Origin: Halomonas colorata
GTDB lineage: Bacteria > Pseudomonadota > Gammaproteobacteria > Pseudomonadales > Halomonadaceae
NCBI RefSeq assembly: GCF_014897985.1
Contig: NZ_JABUZA010000005.1
Span: 91,625-155,624, forward strand
Reading direction: 5' to 3'
DNA: 64,000 bases
Made by a program: the position numbers and the translations under genes. This document shows, in pieces, positions 35,860-45,596 of this stretch. A model generated the notes under the pieces. It saw only the letters and a program-made list of their open reading frames with translations, ran no database searches and was not told where the DNA came from. The first letter of the stretch is position 1. Every line of letters starts with the position of its first letter.

Positions 35860-36285
35860 ATGAGCCTTTCCCCTTTCCATCTTGCCATCCCGGTTTACGA
35901 TGTGGCGCTAGCTCGGGCTTTTTACAACGACGTTTTCGGCTTAGAAGAAGGGCGCTCCAGTGACAACTGGGTCGACTTCAATTTCTTTGGTCACCAGCTT
36001 GTGATTCACGGGCATCCTAAAACGCCCAGCCAAGAAAACGCTCATACCAACCCGGTAGATGGCCACGACGTTCCGGTGCCGCATTTTGGGGTGATTCTAG
36101 AGTGGGATGAGTGGGAGGAGCTTGCCGAGCGCTTGAAGGCACATAATACCGTTTTCGTAATTGAGCCCTACGTGCGCTTTAAAGGCCAAGTGGGTGAGCA
36201 GGCCACCATGTTCTTGCTCGACCCATGCGGTAACGCGTTAGAGTTCAAGGCATTCAAGGACAAGAGCCAAATCTTTGCCAAGTGA
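35860..36285 (+). CDS. VOC (glyoxalase/bleomycin-resistance fold) family protein
   Basis: A 141-residue vicinal-oxygen-chelate protein with two beta-alpha-beta-beta-beta modules. [26 protein letters not shown] begins the first and [17 protein letters not shown] the second. Possible metal ligands are His (FHLAIPV, residue 7), His in PHFGV and Glu in GNALEFKAF. The [10 protein letters not shown] end is typical. Glyoxalase, dioxygenase or resistance functions are all possible. Divergent from the LysR gene and likely under its control. ATG 35860 follows CAGGAG. Confidence 0.92.
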   Translation: MSLSPFHLAIPVYDVALARAFYNDVFGLEEGRSSDNWVDFNFFGHQLVIHGHPKTPSQENAHTNPVDGHDVPVPHFGVILEWDEWEELAERLKAHNTVFVIEPYVRFKGQVGEQATMFLLDPCGNALEFKAFKDKSQIFAK

Positions 36286-36318
36286 GTTTGCCACGTAATC
36301 TGGCCAAGTAAGTGATAA

Positions 36319-37212
36319 TTACCCCTGCAGCATTTGCTCCTGGCGGCGATGTTGCAGGGGAGATTCGCCAAAGTAGCGTTTATAGTCGCGGCTGAATTGC
36401 GGCACGCTACGATAGCCCACCGCCAATGCCGCCTGATTGACGTTATGCCCCTGCTGCGACAGAAGCTGCTGAGCTTTTATTAGCCGCAGCCGCTTCAGAT
36501 ACTGGGCAGGGGAAGCGCGAGTAATCTGCTTGAAATAGTGATGAAACGTCGAAACGCTCATACTGGCCTGCTGGGCTAACTGCTCGACCTTAAACTCATC
36601 AGCGAAACTTACGTGAAGCCTCGACAACACCTGCACTATTCGTGAGTAGTGCCCCTGTCCGTTTACTAGTGCTCTAAGCGCTGGCCCTTGCTCCCCTTTC
36701 AGCGCCTCGAAAACCACTTCACGAATGCGTGCTGCTCCCATGATGGCGCATTCTGTTGCGCACGTCAGTGTAACGGCTAGCCGATCCACCGCCTCCTGCA
36801 TGCCTGATGTCATGGCAACCGACGCCATGGGTTTTGGGGAAATAGTCGGTGCGCTGATATCGCCCATGGCCATGACCATTTCGCTTAACAGCGCCGGATC
36901 CAACTTTACCGAAATACCCAGCAGTGGCGCTTCGGGTGAACCATAGGTTTCACACTCAAACGGCAGCGGTAGGGTCTGTACCAAGTATTGCCCGGGGTTA
37001 TAGTGAATTTCACGATCGCCCAGATAGCCCACTTTTCGGCCCAGAGCAATAACGGTCAGACTGGGCTCGTACAGTAACGGAGTGCGCGCTTGATGGCGCC
37101 CCAGACACAGCAGTGAGACGCCGGATAAGCGCGTCTGGGTGATGCCGTCTGCCTTGGTTAGCGTTGCAATAATGCGTGCCAAGGGCGGGTAGGTAGGTAA
37201 CAGCGTGCTCAT
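36319..37212 (-). CDS. AraC-family transcriptional regulator
   Basis: A 297-residue regulator with an AraC_N-type cupin domain (about residues 10-185, TPLLYEPSLTVIALGRKVGY and IHYNPGQYLVQTLPLPFECE) and a C-terminal AraC DNA-binding domain (about 200-295) with the two helix-turn-helices VEQLAQQASMSVSTFHHYFK and NVNQAALAVGYRSVPQFSRD and YFGESPLQHRR. The ATG at 37212 has only a modest ribosome site. It is divergent from the alcohol dehydrogenase gene, with 204 bases between, and is probably its activator. Confidence 0.93.
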   Translation of the reverse strand: MSTLLPTYPPLARIIATLTKADGITQTRLSGVSLLCLGRHQARTPLLYEPSLTVIALGRKVGYLGDREIHYNPGQYLVQTLPLPFECETYGSPEAPLLGISVKLDPALLSEMVMAMGDISAPTISPKPMASVAMTSGMQEAVDRLAVTLTCATECAIMGAARIREVVFEALKGEQGPALRALVNGQGHYSRIVQVLSRLHVSFADEFKVEQLAQQASMSVSTFHHYFKQITRASPAQYLKRLRLIKAQQLLSQQGHNVNQAALAVGYRSVPQFSRDYKRYFGESPLQHRRQEQMLQG

Positions 37213-37416
37213 GAAGACCTGCCAGAAATGTTTGAAAATGGGCAGCTTAAGATAATAATGTCAAATATCGGCCATTTTTTGTTATTTTATCACAATTATA
37301 TGGAGGAATAGGCAAAAAATACGGAGCTTCGCTCATCGTTATTGCTGCTCAATCGGCGAATAATAGTCAGGCGTCCTCGTGGTCAAGAGGATCACCGATT
37401 TAAGGAGTTTTATCTG

Positions 37417-38478
37417 ATGAGCCAAGCCAAATCCTACGCTGCCTTTGCGGCGGATAAACCGTTAGCGCCTTTTTCATTTGAGCGTCGTCAGCCGCGTGCT
37501 GATGATGTCGCCATTGAGATTCTTTACTGTGGGGTTTGTCACAGCGACCTGCACTTTGCCCGTAACGATTGGGGCATGAGTCAGTACCCGGTTGTGCCCG
37601 GCCATGAAATCGTGGGCCGTGTCACTGCAGTAGGCCACAAGGTGAGCCGCTTCAAGGAAGGCGACCTGGTAGGTGTCGGCTGCATGGTCGACTCCTGTCA
37701 GACCTGCAGCGCGTGCAAAGATGGCGTGGAACAGTACTGTCTGGAAGGGTTTACCATGACCTACGGCAGCCTAGATCGGCAGGATAGCACTATTACTCAG
37801 GGCGGCTATTCAGATGCTATCGTGGTTAGCGAACACTTTGTAATGAAGATGCCGGACGGCATTGATCTGGCTTCTGCGGCGCCCATCCTTTGTGCTGGTA
37901 TTACCACTTATTCGCCACTCAAACATTACGGTGTAGGCAAAGGCCACAAGGTGGGCGTTATCGGCATGGGTGGTCTAGGCCACATGGGCGTCAAACTGGC
38001 CAAAGCGTTGGGTGCTGAAGTTACCGTATTTACCCGCTCAGATGCCAAGGTAGAAGAGGCCAAGCGCAATGGCGCTGACCACGTCGTTGTTTCAAGCGAC
38101 ACGTCCCAGATGGAGGCTGTCGCGGAAAGTTTTGATTTCATGCTGGATACCGTGCCGGTCCAGCATGACTTGAATCCTTACCTTGCATCACTCAAATACG
38201 ACGGCACGCATATTATTGTCGGTCTTTTAGAGCCGATTGAACCAGCTATTGAAGCCTTCAACCTAGTGCTCAAGCGCAGAGTAGTAGCTGGCTCCTTGAT
38301 TGGCGGTATTGCTGAGACCGAGGAACTGCTCGCGCTATGCGCTGAGAAGGGAATTACCTGTGATATCGAGATGCTGAATATCAATAACATCAATGAAGGC
38401 TTCGAGCGTATGGAGAAAGGCGACGTGCGCTATCGTTTTGTGATTGACATGGCCACGCTAAAGGACTCTGCCGACTAA
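37417..38478 (+). CDS. NAD(P)-dependent zinc alcohol dehydrogenase (YahK/cinnamyl type)
   Basis: A 353-residue zinc-dependent medium-chain alcohol dehydrogenase. Catalytic zinc ligands are Cys in CGVCHSDLHF and His-Glu in VPGHEIVG (residues about 38 and 61); the structural zinc ligands are the four Cys of SCQTCSACKDGVEQYC (about 92-107). The Rossmann site GVIGMGGLGHMGVKLAKALG (about 180-199) and the TRSDAK that follows suggest NADPH preference. This layout is that of YahK/CAD-type enzymes that reduce aldehydes. ATG 37417 has AAGGAG 9 bases upstream; divergent from an AraC regulator. Confidence 0.95.
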   Translation: MSQAKSYAAFAADKPLAPFSFERRQPRADDVAIEILYCGVCHSDLHFARNDWGMSQYPVVPGHEIVGRVTAVGHKVSRFKEGDLVGVGCMVDSCQTCSACKDGVEQYCLEGFTMTYGSLDRQDSTITQGGYSDAIVVSEHFVMKMPDGIDLASAAPILCAGITTYSPLKHYGVGKGHKVGVIGMGGLGHMGVKLAKALGAEVTVFTRSDAKVEEAKRNGADHVVVSSDTSQMEAVAESFDFMLDTVPVQHDLNPYLASLKYDGTHIIVGLLEPIEPAIEAFNLVLKRRVVAGSLIGGIAETEELLALCAEKGITCDIEMLNINNINEGFERMEKGDVRYRFVIDMATLKDSAD

Positions 38479-38510
38479 CGGAAAGTGAGTAACGATTAGG
38501 AGTGTTAACC

Positions 38511-38545
38511 ACCCATCGGGGCTTTTGCTGCGGTGGGCTTTTTTA
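38511..38545 (+). terminator. Probable terminator after the alcohol dehydrogenase gene
   Basis: CCCATCG and CGGTGGG pair (with one wobble) across a 12-base loop and are followed by CTTTTTT. It lies 34 bases after the stop at 38478. Confidence 0.75.
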
Positions 38546-38653
38546 TGTCCTCGCGTTATACATAGGTCGATAGTACGCCGTAAAAAGCTTCTGCTTGGTT
38601 TATTCTGGCCTCTGTTAATGATCAATATCTAAAAAAGCAAGGGGATCAAATAG

Positions 38654-40336
38654 ATGAGGCATCTCTCGATTAAGTGGGGTTTGACCGCTGCATTGGCATT
38701 GATGGTACTTATGATCGGATTGATCAGTGGCCTTGGATTTTACGCCAATCATACAAGTGGCCGAGCACTTGAGGAGCTTGCCGATATCAATGTGCGATTG
38801 ACGAACCTTGCCAACCGAACCCAGGTCAATGCGTTAAGAGCGCAAACTTTTCTGGACCGTTTTGCAAGCTTTAGCACTCAGGGGAACCCGGAAAAAGGCC
38901 AAGCCAGCCTACTAATGGCGACGGAAGCAGTCGCCGCAGCGCAGGCGCGCTTTGATGAGTTTCAAGCGCTTCCAGTACTATCGGAAAGCGAATTGGCAGG
39001 CTATCGCGAGGCGGTAGTGGTGGCTTACGAAGCGTTCGTTATTAATGGCATCATACCTTTGCTGGAAGCGGCGCCGTTTCAGGTTCAGCGGCGTCAGGAG
39101 GCGTTAGGCGAGAGCAGCGCCCAGCTTGACGAGGCCATGGGGGATTTTATTACCTATACCGAGAGTCGAGGGCGGCGAGTGATTGAGCAAGTTGACCAGC
39201 TAGCGCAAATAATCGGGGTCATCGCCCTGGTCTTGCTGTTCATTTCCTTTGTTGCGGCGATTCTTATCCGTATAGCAATGATGCGTGGCGTAGTACACCC
39301 GCTTAACCAGGCGATAGCGCATTTTGCGCATATTGCCGACGGTGACTTGACCGGGCGTATCGAAGCGCGGGGTCGAAACGAAGTGGGCCAACTATTTAGC
39401 GCGTTAGCCACAATGCAGGCTAAGCTAAAAACGCTGGTCATCTCGTTAAGAAGCAGCAGTGAAAGTGTCTTTAGCGGTGCTGGCGATATCTCGGTAGGAA
39501 GCCAGGATCTCTCCTCACGTACCGAGCAGCAGGCATCGGCGCTTCAGCAGACGGCTTCGAGCATGGAAGAAATGTCGACCACGGTGAGCAAAAATGCCGA
39601 AACGGCGGTAGCCGCCGACCAGCTGTCGGTGGCGGCCTCGCAGTCTGCCAAGGCGGGGGGAGAGGAAGTTCAGCATACGGTGCAGTTGATGCGTGACATT
39701 GCGGCCAGCGCGAATCGCGTTAACGATATTATCGGTGTGATCGACTCGATTGCGTTTCAAACCAATATTCTGGCGCTTAATGCGTCGGTTGAAGCTGCTA
39801 GAGCCGGTGAGCAAGGGCGCGGGTTTGCGGTCGTCGCCAGTGAAGTTCGCTTGCTTGCCACCCGTAGTGCGGAATCAGCCAAGGAAATTCGTGGCTTAAT
39901 TGAGCAAACGACGTCGCAAATCACAGGTGGCGCCGCGCAGGCTGAACGCAGTGGGCACACCATTCAGCAAACGGTTCAGGCGATCGGTCAGGTAACCGCC
40001 CTGATGGGCGAAATATCAACGGCAAGCCGTGAGCAAACCGGAGGTATCGAGCAAATAAATGCGGCGCTGACGGAAATGGATTCAGTCACTCAGCAAAATG
40101 CCGCACTGGTGCAACAAACCAGTGCCGCCGCTGGGGCGCTTGAAGATCAGGCGCGTCAATTAGCCGAACTCATGGCAACTTTTCGCCTTGATGAGCAGGC
40201 AGGTAAGGCCCCAGTATATTTGGCGTCTTCTGCATTGCCCTCATCATGGTCTACGGAGACTAGCTCCTCTACTAAAAAGCCTTCCCGACAGGTTGGTGTT
40301 AAAGAAACGGCCGCTGATGATTGGGATGAGTTTTAA
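38654..40336 (+). CDS. Methyl-accepting chemotaxis protein with a C-terminal CheR-docking-like pentapeptide
   Basis: A 560-residue chemoreceptor: first helix about residues 8-30, helical periplasmic domain (about 31-185), second helix [24 protein letters not shown] (about 190-213), HAMP, and a cytoplasmic hairpin with [36 protein letters not shown] at its tip. The protein ends in ADDWDEF. The last five residues DWDEF match the xWxxF pattern of the NWETF tether that recruits CheR and CheB, so this may be a high-abundance-type receptor. The long Ser/Thr-rich linker before it fits a tether. Ligand unknown. Confidence 0.95.
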   Translation: MRHLSIKWGLTAALALMVLMIGLISGLGFYANHTSGRALEELADINVRLTNLANRTQVNALRAQTFLDRFASFSTQGNPEKGQASLLMATEAVAAAQARFDEFQALPVLSESELAGYREAVVVAYEAFVINGIIPLLEAAPFQVQRRQEALGESSAQLDEAMGDFITYTESRGRRVIEQVDQLAQIIGVIALVLLFISFVAAILIRIAMMRGVVHPLNQAIAHFAHIADGDLTGRIEARGRNEVGQLFSALATMQAKLKTLVISLRSSSESVFSGAGDISVGSQDLSSRTEQQASALQQTASSMEEMSTTVSKNAETAVAADQLSVAASQSAKAGGEEVQHTVQLMRDIAASANRVNDIIGVIDSIAFQTNILALNASVEAARAGEQGRGFAVVASEVRLLATRSAESAKEIRGLIEQTTSQITGGAAQAERSGHTIQQTVQAIGQVTALMGEISTASREQTGGIEQINAALTEMDSVTQQNAALVQQTSAAAGALEDQARQLAELMATFRLDEQAGKAPVYLASSALPSSWSTETSSSTKKPSRQVGVKETAADDWDEF

Positions 40337-40426
40337 ATAAACGTTTTGGTGTTTCACCTGACCGGGCTGGTAAGAAAGTTAACAAGCCTGGTCAGGGTGC
40401 TGAGTAGAACGTCTTCTCAGTACAAA

Positions 40427-41194
40427 CTAGACGTGGGCTGATACCCGTAAGCGTACGTAGTCAGCGGTCCAATTGCCTTGGCCATCGTTTAAACTATGGC
40501 TCAGCAGCATGATGGTGTTATCAATTATGGAGTGGCGGAGATCCTCTTCCAGCCCATGTAAAAACGGGCTGGCGAAGGTTTCAATCCAACCTGTCATGCC
40601 TGTAGGTAACGCAGTAGGGCGAGGGATCAGCTCGATGGAATCCACCTGAAATCCAACGGTTTGTAGTAAGTGGGCGTACTCTTCGGTGGTTGGGAAATAC
40701 CATGGATGCCGCCCGCGAGCGCTAACCCCTCGAAACTGAAGCGACGCAATCAGTGCGGTGCAAATGGCCGCAACGTTACCGTGCCCACCAAACTCAGCGA
40801 CAAACCGACCGCCCGGTTTCAATGCACGCTTAACGCCAGACAGAACCGCTTGTGGGTCAAGCATCCAGTGCAGAGCAGCGTTGCTAAAAACGGCATCAAA
40901 TTCGTGATCAAATGGAAGGTCGTGCGCATCAACCAGACGCGCGGTAATCCCGCGTTGGCGGGCGGCCTCCACCATGTCCTCTGAGGTATCAACGCCTAAC
41001 ACATCGGCGCCGAGCTGCATCAATTGCTCAGTTAATGCACCGTCACCGCAGCCCAAGTCTAAAATGCGTTGGCCCGGTTGAGGCGAGAGCAGCTTAACGA
41101 CATCACTACCCAGTTTGGAAACAAAGTCAGCATTTCTAGCATATTGGCCAGCATCCCACTCTTGACCAGGCGCATTCGGCGTAATGTTGTTCAT
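40427..41194 (-). CDS. Class I SAM-dependent methyltransferase
   Basis: A 255-residue soluble methyltransferase. Motif I is RILDLGCGDGALTEQLMQLG (about residues 43-62), motif II ADVLGVDTSEDMVEAAR (acidic end of beta-2) and motif IV FDAVFSNAALHWMLDPQAVL with ALKPGGRFVAEFGG. The family resembles trans-aconitate 2-methyltransferase and related small-molecule methyltransferases; the substrate is unknown. ATG 41194 follows TAGGAAGCC. It stands alone, convergent with the second chemoreceptor. Confidence 0.92.
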   Translation of the reverse strand: MNNITPNAPGQEWDAGQYARNADFVSKLGSDVVKLLSPQPGQRILDLGCGDGALTEQLMQLGADVLGVDTSEDMVEAARQRGITARLVDAHDLPFDHEFDAVFSNAALHWMLDPQAVLSGVKRALKPGGRFVAEFGGHGNVAAICTALIASLQFRGVSARGRHPWYFPTTEEYAHLLQTVGFQVDSIELIPRPTALPTGMTGWIETFASPFLHGLEEDLRHSIIDNTIMLLSHSLNDGQGNWTADYVRLRVSAHV

Positions 41195-41526
41195 GGCGGC
41201 TTCCTAGCATCGTTATATTTCAAGGGGAGTACAAAGAGTATAGCCTGCGGCGGCATAACGTCTGCGCCGACAAGAAAATATCTGATTTTTTAAGCGTATG
41301 AACGTTAACTCAGATGCCACTTTTGAGCGCCTTTTCTGCCTTATAAGATCACTTACGGTCTAGTGCTTGCTATCTAGCTCATCACGTCAGACACGATTTT
41401 AATCACACTCCGCCTTTGACTCTCCATCAAAGGAAAAGTCGTTTTATTGTATTAATTTGCATGTCTCACTATGTGAGATGAATTGGTCGTTTTGTCTTGT
41501 TATGTTTTAAAACAAAGAAGCCAATA
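41195..41526. other. Divergent intergenic region before the IclR operon
   Basis: No gene visible. It must contain promoters for the methyltransferase (leftward) and the IclR-FAD-NhaC operon (rightward). ATGTCTCACTATGTGAGAT near 41461-41479 includes the inverted pair CTCAC/GTGAG, an imperfect palindrome that could be an operator for the IclR regulator. Confidence 0.4.
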
Positions 41527-42336
41527 ATGATAAAAACCATGTCAACTTATGAGCAATCTCATCGTGCTGGGCCCGCCACGCTGATTCATGCAATGCAGAT
41601 ACTAAAAGTGACGGCGCAGGGTGGCCACCGTGGTGCAAGCATCGACGACTATTTAACGGCGCTTGACTTCAGTCGTCCCACACTTTATCGCTTGCTGAAA
41701 AGCCTTAAGCAGCAAGGTTATTTGCGATCATCACCTGTTAGAGGCCGTTATCTATTGGGTTACGAACTCCTGGTGCTAGGTGCTCAGGCGGGTAATGGGG
41801 CGGGGCTTCGTGACTTGTCTCGTCCCAGGTTATTGGCGCTAGCCCAACGGCTTGGGGATAGTTTTTATCTGTTTGCTCAGGATGGCGTTAATGCGGTCTG
41901 CCTGGAAGTCCAAAACGGCGCCTATCCTGTTGGCAGTTTTGTACGAGCGACGGGGGGACGTGTGCCGTTAGGCGTAGGGCAAGCCTCTATTGCGCTGCTC
42001 GCTTACCTTCCCGTTGAAGAGCAACAAGACATATTAAGCCGCAATGCAGAAACTCTTCTGAATGAGTATGGGATTTCCATTGCGGCAGTCAACGTTGAAA
42101 TTACCCACCTAAAGGAGCACGGATTTGCGCGGGGCGTTGAAGGCTCTTTGCTGCCCGAATACGCCGGGCTAGCTATTCCCATTCTTGATCATAGCGGGCA
42201 CCCGTTGGGCGCGATGAGCTGCTCAATGCTCAAGTCGCGCATGACGGACACTCACCGCAAAGAGGTTCTGGAAAACATGCACTCTGAGGTTCGCGAAATG
42301 ATTGATCAGGCCCACGGATTACTTTATCTGGAATAA
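41527..42336 (+). CDS. IclR-family transcriptional regulator
   Basis: A 269-residue regulator. N-terminal winged helix (about residues 14-75) with ASIDDYLTALDFSRPTLYRLLKSLKQQGYLRSSPVRGRYLLG, then the IclR effector domain (about 85-265) with LALAQRLGDSFYLFAQDG, RATGGRVPLGVGQASIALLAY and HGFARGVEGSLLPEYAGLAIPI. The start is the ATG at 41527 (or 41539); AAGAAG sits upstream. It is directly followed (5 bases) by the oxidoreductase and NhaC genes, which it likely controls. Confidence 0.93.
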   Translation: MIKTMSTYEQSHRAGPATLIHAMQILKVTAQGGHRGASIDDYLTALDFSRPTLYRLLKSLKQQGYLRSSPVRGRYLLGYELLVLGAQAGNGAGLRDLSRPRLLALAQRLGDSFYLFAQDGVNAVCLEVQNGAYPVGSFVRATGGRVPLGVGQASIALLAYLPVEEQQDILSRNAETLLNEYGISIAAVNVEITHLKEHGFARGVEGSLLPEYAGLAIPILDHSGHPLGAMSCSMLKSRMTDTHRKEVLENMHSEVREMIDQAHGLLYLE

Positions 42337-42341
42337 CTACC

Positions 42342-43631
42342 ATGTCACTACCCACTCACCCTACTCACCAGCGAAGTTGCGGCTGGAACGACTGGCTACC
42401 CACGCGCCAGGAAAAACCATCTCTTCAAGGCTCTGACGTCGCCGACGTGGTGATTATTGGCGCTGGTTATACGGGTGTGGCTGCGGCGATGGCGTGGCAA
42501 AAACATCATTCCCAAGACCGCGTTACGTTACTTGAAGCCGATAGCATCGGTGAAGGTAGCCCTGGGCGAAATTCTGGTTTCATGCTTGAAGTGGCGCTAG
42601 CTAATGACGCGCATCCCAATGAATTGGCGCGTATGGCCAAGTTGAACGCGCTTAGTCGCCAAACGATGGCGCTATTGCGTGAGCGAGTCGAGCAATATGG
42701 CATTGATTGCCAGCTTCATCATAGCGGCACCTATCGAGCGGCACGTAGCGATATTGGGCAGCATGCGCTACACCAATACCGTGAGTTTCTCGAAGGGGCT
42801 GGCTTAAGCTATCAAGCTATTGATAAGGCTGAGCTTTATGAACGGCTGGGCACTAATTACTACCAGCAGGGGCTTTATTCGCCGGATTGCTATCTGGTGC
42901 AACCGGCTGCACTGATCACCGGCTTGGTGGATAACCTTGATCCTGCCATTCAGCTATTTGAACGCTCACCGGCTATCGGCGTTTTACCTGATGGCGCTGG
43001 CTGGCGCGTAATCACGCCTGAAGGCGAAGTTAAAACGCCAACCGTCATTCTTGCCAACAATGCGTTCTCGCGTGCATTAGGTGCTGACACCTCGCGGTTA
43101 ACGGCCATCTATACGTATGCAGCATTAACGCCTCCTCTCTCTAGCGCCGACCAGCAGCGCATTATTAGTGAGCAATGGGGACTACTGCCGGCGCACCGCC
43201 TGGGTTGTACGCTGCGAACCACCAGTGATGGACGGCTGATGATTCGCTCACGTTATAGCTACGAAAAAGAGGCTGACAATGCACTTATTGAGGCTGAGCT
43301 GAAAGCCAGTCTTGAGGCTCGCTATCCTGAGCTTGGCCCTGTGCATTTCGACAAGATGTGGGGCGGAACCACGGGCCTGACGTATAACGGCGCGCCGTTT
43401 TGGGGTGAACTGCAGTCAGGCCTGTATGTCTCGGCTGGGTGTAACGGTGGGGGAATAGTCAAAGGCACCTATTTGGGGGATGCCCTGGCGCGCCATGCGT
43501 TAGGTTTACCGGTTGAGGATATTGCATCGCTATTTGGTAAAGCCAGCTGGATGCCCCCGAGCCCGATACGCAAGCTGGGGTTCTATTTAAAAAGCGGTAT
43601 CGAGCGTCGTAAAGCAAAACGTGAAACTTGA
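42342..43631 (+). CDS. DadA/PuuB-like FAD-dependent amine or amino-acid oxidoreductase
   Basis: A 429-residue flavoprotein of the D-amino-acid oxidase family. The FAD-binding motif is DVVIIGAGYTGVAAAMAW (about residues 35-52, GxGxxG), LLEADSIGEGSPGRNSGFM follows (about 65-83), and the C-terminal GLYVSAGCNGGGIVKGTYLGDALA binds FAD. DWLP and the GRNSGFM segment are typical of PuuB-like gamma-glutamylputrescine oxidoreductases and related amine oxidoreductases. The substrate is unknown. It is the middle gene of a three-gene operon. Confidence 0.92.
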   Translation: MSLPTHPTHQRSCGWNDWLPTRQEKPSLQGSDVADVVIIGAGYTGVAAAMAWQKHHSQDRVTLLEADSIGEGSPGRNSGFMLEVALANDAHPNELARMAKLNALSRQTMALLRERVEQYGIDCQLHHSGTYRAARSDIGQHALHQYREFLEGAGLSYQAIDKAELYERLGTNYYQQGLYSPDCYLVQPAALITGLVDNLDPAIQLFERSPAIGVLPDGAGWRVITPEGEVKTPTVILANNAFSRALGADTSRLTAIYTYAALTPPLSSADQQRIISEQWGLLPAHRLGCTLRTTSDGRLMIRSRYSYEKEADNALIEAELKASLEARYPELGPVHFDKMWGGTTGLTYNGAPFWGELQSGLYVSAGCNGGGIVKGTYLGDALARHALGLPVEDIASLFGKASWMPPSPIRKLGFYLKSGIERRKAKRET

Positions 43632-43664
43632 AAGCTCCTTCCTTATAAAAACAGAGAGATTCCT

Positions 43665-45071
43665 ATGGATCCCCAAGCACATATCGGATTGCTGTCCATT
43701 CTTCCTGCCACGTTAGCTATTATCCTGGCATTTATTACGCGTAATACCGTTTTCTCATTAGCAGTGGCCTGCTTTGTCGGCGTGATTACACTGGGGAATG
43801 GCTTGATGGGCTTTCCCACCCTGTTAAAGGAAACGTTGGGCACGACCAGCTTCTCCTGGATACTGCTTCTCGAGTTGTTCATTGGTACGGTCATTGCTTT
43901 CTTTCAGCGCACCGGAGCCATCCAAAACTTTACGGCTTGGGTTGAGCGTCGCGCCTTAACACGTGTCCGCGTTCAGCTCATAGCCTGGCTGATGGGTATG
44001 TTTGTCTTCTTTAGCGACTATTTCAGCCCCTTGTTCGTGGGTAGTACGATGCGCGGTTTGACTGACCGCTACAGGGTCTCCCGTGAAAAGCTTGCCTATA
44101 TTGCCGACTCAACATCCGCACCGGTCAGCGTATTGGTTCCAATCACCGGGTGGGCCGTATTTATCTCTGGCCTGCTGATTGGTATGGGGCCCATTGAAAC
44201 TGCCGGGCAGGCGATGGGCGTATTTCTTAATGCGATCCCTTTTAACCTCTATGCCTGGCTTTCTGTACTTATGGTGGGCCTGGTGATAATTGGCATCATT
44301 CCTCTATTTGGGCCCATGCGTCAGGCCGAAAAGCGTGCGCAAGAAGAAGGAAAAGTGCTTCGCGATGGTGCCGAGCCCCTGGTGGGTGAGGAGTTGACGG
44401 AAATTCCCGCCTATGAAGGCGCACGTACGGGGCTACTGTTAAACTTTTTTGCCCCGGTAATGATTGTTATTGGTGTCGCGGTAGGAACTTTCATTGTCAT
44501 GGGTTCTGCTAAAACCATGGAAGCTTTTTTGGCCGCTGCGGTATTCCTGGGCGTTGTAATGCGCCTGCAAGGCATCCCCTTTAACGACATCATGAAAACA
44601 GCAATTTCAGGAATGAAAGGCGTTATGCCGGCCATTATTATTCTTGCGCTGGCTTATTCGCTTAATCAGCTTTCCAAGGATATGGGCACCGCCAGCTATA
44701 TCGTGGAAATTTCCTCGGGCTGGCTTACGCCTTCGCTGTTGCCCGCCATGACGTTTCTAATTGCGGCATTGGTAGCTTTTTCAACAGGTTCATCCTGGGG
44801 TACTTTCGCGATCATGATGCCGCTGGCAGTGCCTCTGGCATTTAATTTTAGTGGCGATGTGCTTACCCCGCTGATATATGCAACGGTTGCTGCCGTAGCC
44901 GGTGGAGGAGTGTTCGGAGATCACTGCTCACCGCTATCGGACACTTCGGTGCTTGCGTCCACTGGGGCGGCTTCTGATCACATTGACCATATTAAAACCC
45001 AAATCCCGTTTGCATTGACCGTTGCTCTGTTCTCTCTGGCCGCCTATTTGGTTGTTGGTCTGTCGCTCTAA
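43665..45071 (+). CDS. NhaC-family Na+/H+ antiporter or Na+-coupled exchanger
   Basis: A 468-residue inner-membrane protein with about 12 predicted helices, an NhaC-family member. Diagnostic segments include DYFSPLFVGSTMRGLTDRYRVSREKLAYIADSTSAPV (about residues 110-146), AFSTGSSWGTFAIMMPLAVPLA (about 365-386) and FGDHCSPLSDTSVLASTGA (about 418-436). The family holds Na+/H+ antiporters and also malate/lactate and amino-acid exchangers. Its place after a FAD amine/amino-acid oxidoreductase and an IclR regulator, rather than with stress genes, favours an uptake role for that pathway's substrate (inference). ATG 43665 follows AGAGAGATTCCT. Confidence 0.92.
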   Translation: MDPQAHIGLLSILPATLAIILAFITRNTVFSLAVACFVGVITLGNGLMGFPTLLKETLGTTSFSWILLLELFIGTVIAFFQRTGAIQNFTAWVERRALTRVRVQLIAWLMGMFVFFSDYFSPLFVGSTMRGLTDRYRVSREKLAYIADSTSAPVSVLVPITGWAVFISGLLIGMGPIETAGQAMGVFLNAIPFNLYAWLSVLMVGLVIIGIIPLFGPMRQAEKRAQEEGKVLRDGAEPLVGEELTEIPAYEGARTGLLLNFFAPVMIVIGVAVGTFIVMGSAKTMEAFLAAAVFLGVVMRLQGIPFNDIMKTAISGMKGVMPAIIILALAYSLNQLSKDMGTASYIVEISSGWLTPSLLPAMTFLIAALVAFSTGSSWGTFAIMMPLAVPLAFNFSGDVLTPLIYATVAAVAGGGVFGDHCSPLSDTSVLASTGAASDHIDHIKTQIPFALTVALFSLAAYLVVGLSL

Positions 45072-45196
45072 TATTTAACGCTTGGCTCCACCTGCTTATC
45101 AATCAGCTTTACGACATCAGCAAAACTCTCCGTTGTTAAGCAGCAAGACTTATTATTGCTATCTTGATAGGTAGGCCAATAAACAGGAGATAGATA

Positions 45197-45463
45197 ATGG
45201 CAGGCGGATGGGCAAAGGATGGTGCCGAACAAGAGCAAATCGAAAGAACGCTGGACGATGCCGTTGAGCTGGCTCGCAGCCGACTCCCTCGGGGGGAAAG
45301 TCGTAAATATTGTGAAGAGTGTGATGGGGTGATCCCTGAGGCACGCCGTATTGCTGTTCCCGGTGTACGGCTATGCGTTGCTTGTCAGAACGAGCACGAT
45401 AAAAAACAGTCGAATGCTGGCAGTTATAATCGTCGAGGTAGTAAAGATAGCCAGCTTCGCTAG
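45197..45463 (+). CDS. DksA/TraR-type C4 zinc-finger protein
   Basis: An 88-residue protein of the short DksA/TraR (YbiI-like) family. After a helical start with ERTLDDAVELARSRL it has a C4 zinc finger: YCEECDGVIPEARRIAVPG then RLCVACQ, two CxxC pairs 18 residues apart. These proteins bind the RNA-polymerase secondary channel or are of unknown role. ATG 45197 follows AGGAGATAG. Basic, probably disordered tail. Confidence 0.92.
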   Translation: MAGGWAKDGAEQEQIERTLDDAVELARSRLPRGESRKYCEECDGVIPEARRIAVPGVRLCVACQNEHDKKQSNAGSYNRRGSKDSQLR

Positions 45464-45596
45464 CAGGCCCACTATACTTTTTCTTGAGGCCTAATATATT
45501 GCATCTTATTTGGTGAAACGTTTAGCAGTAAGCTAGCGGCGTGGTGCTGTGCAATTCTAATGTTCGATAAGCGATACTCTATTTAGACGAGGAACC

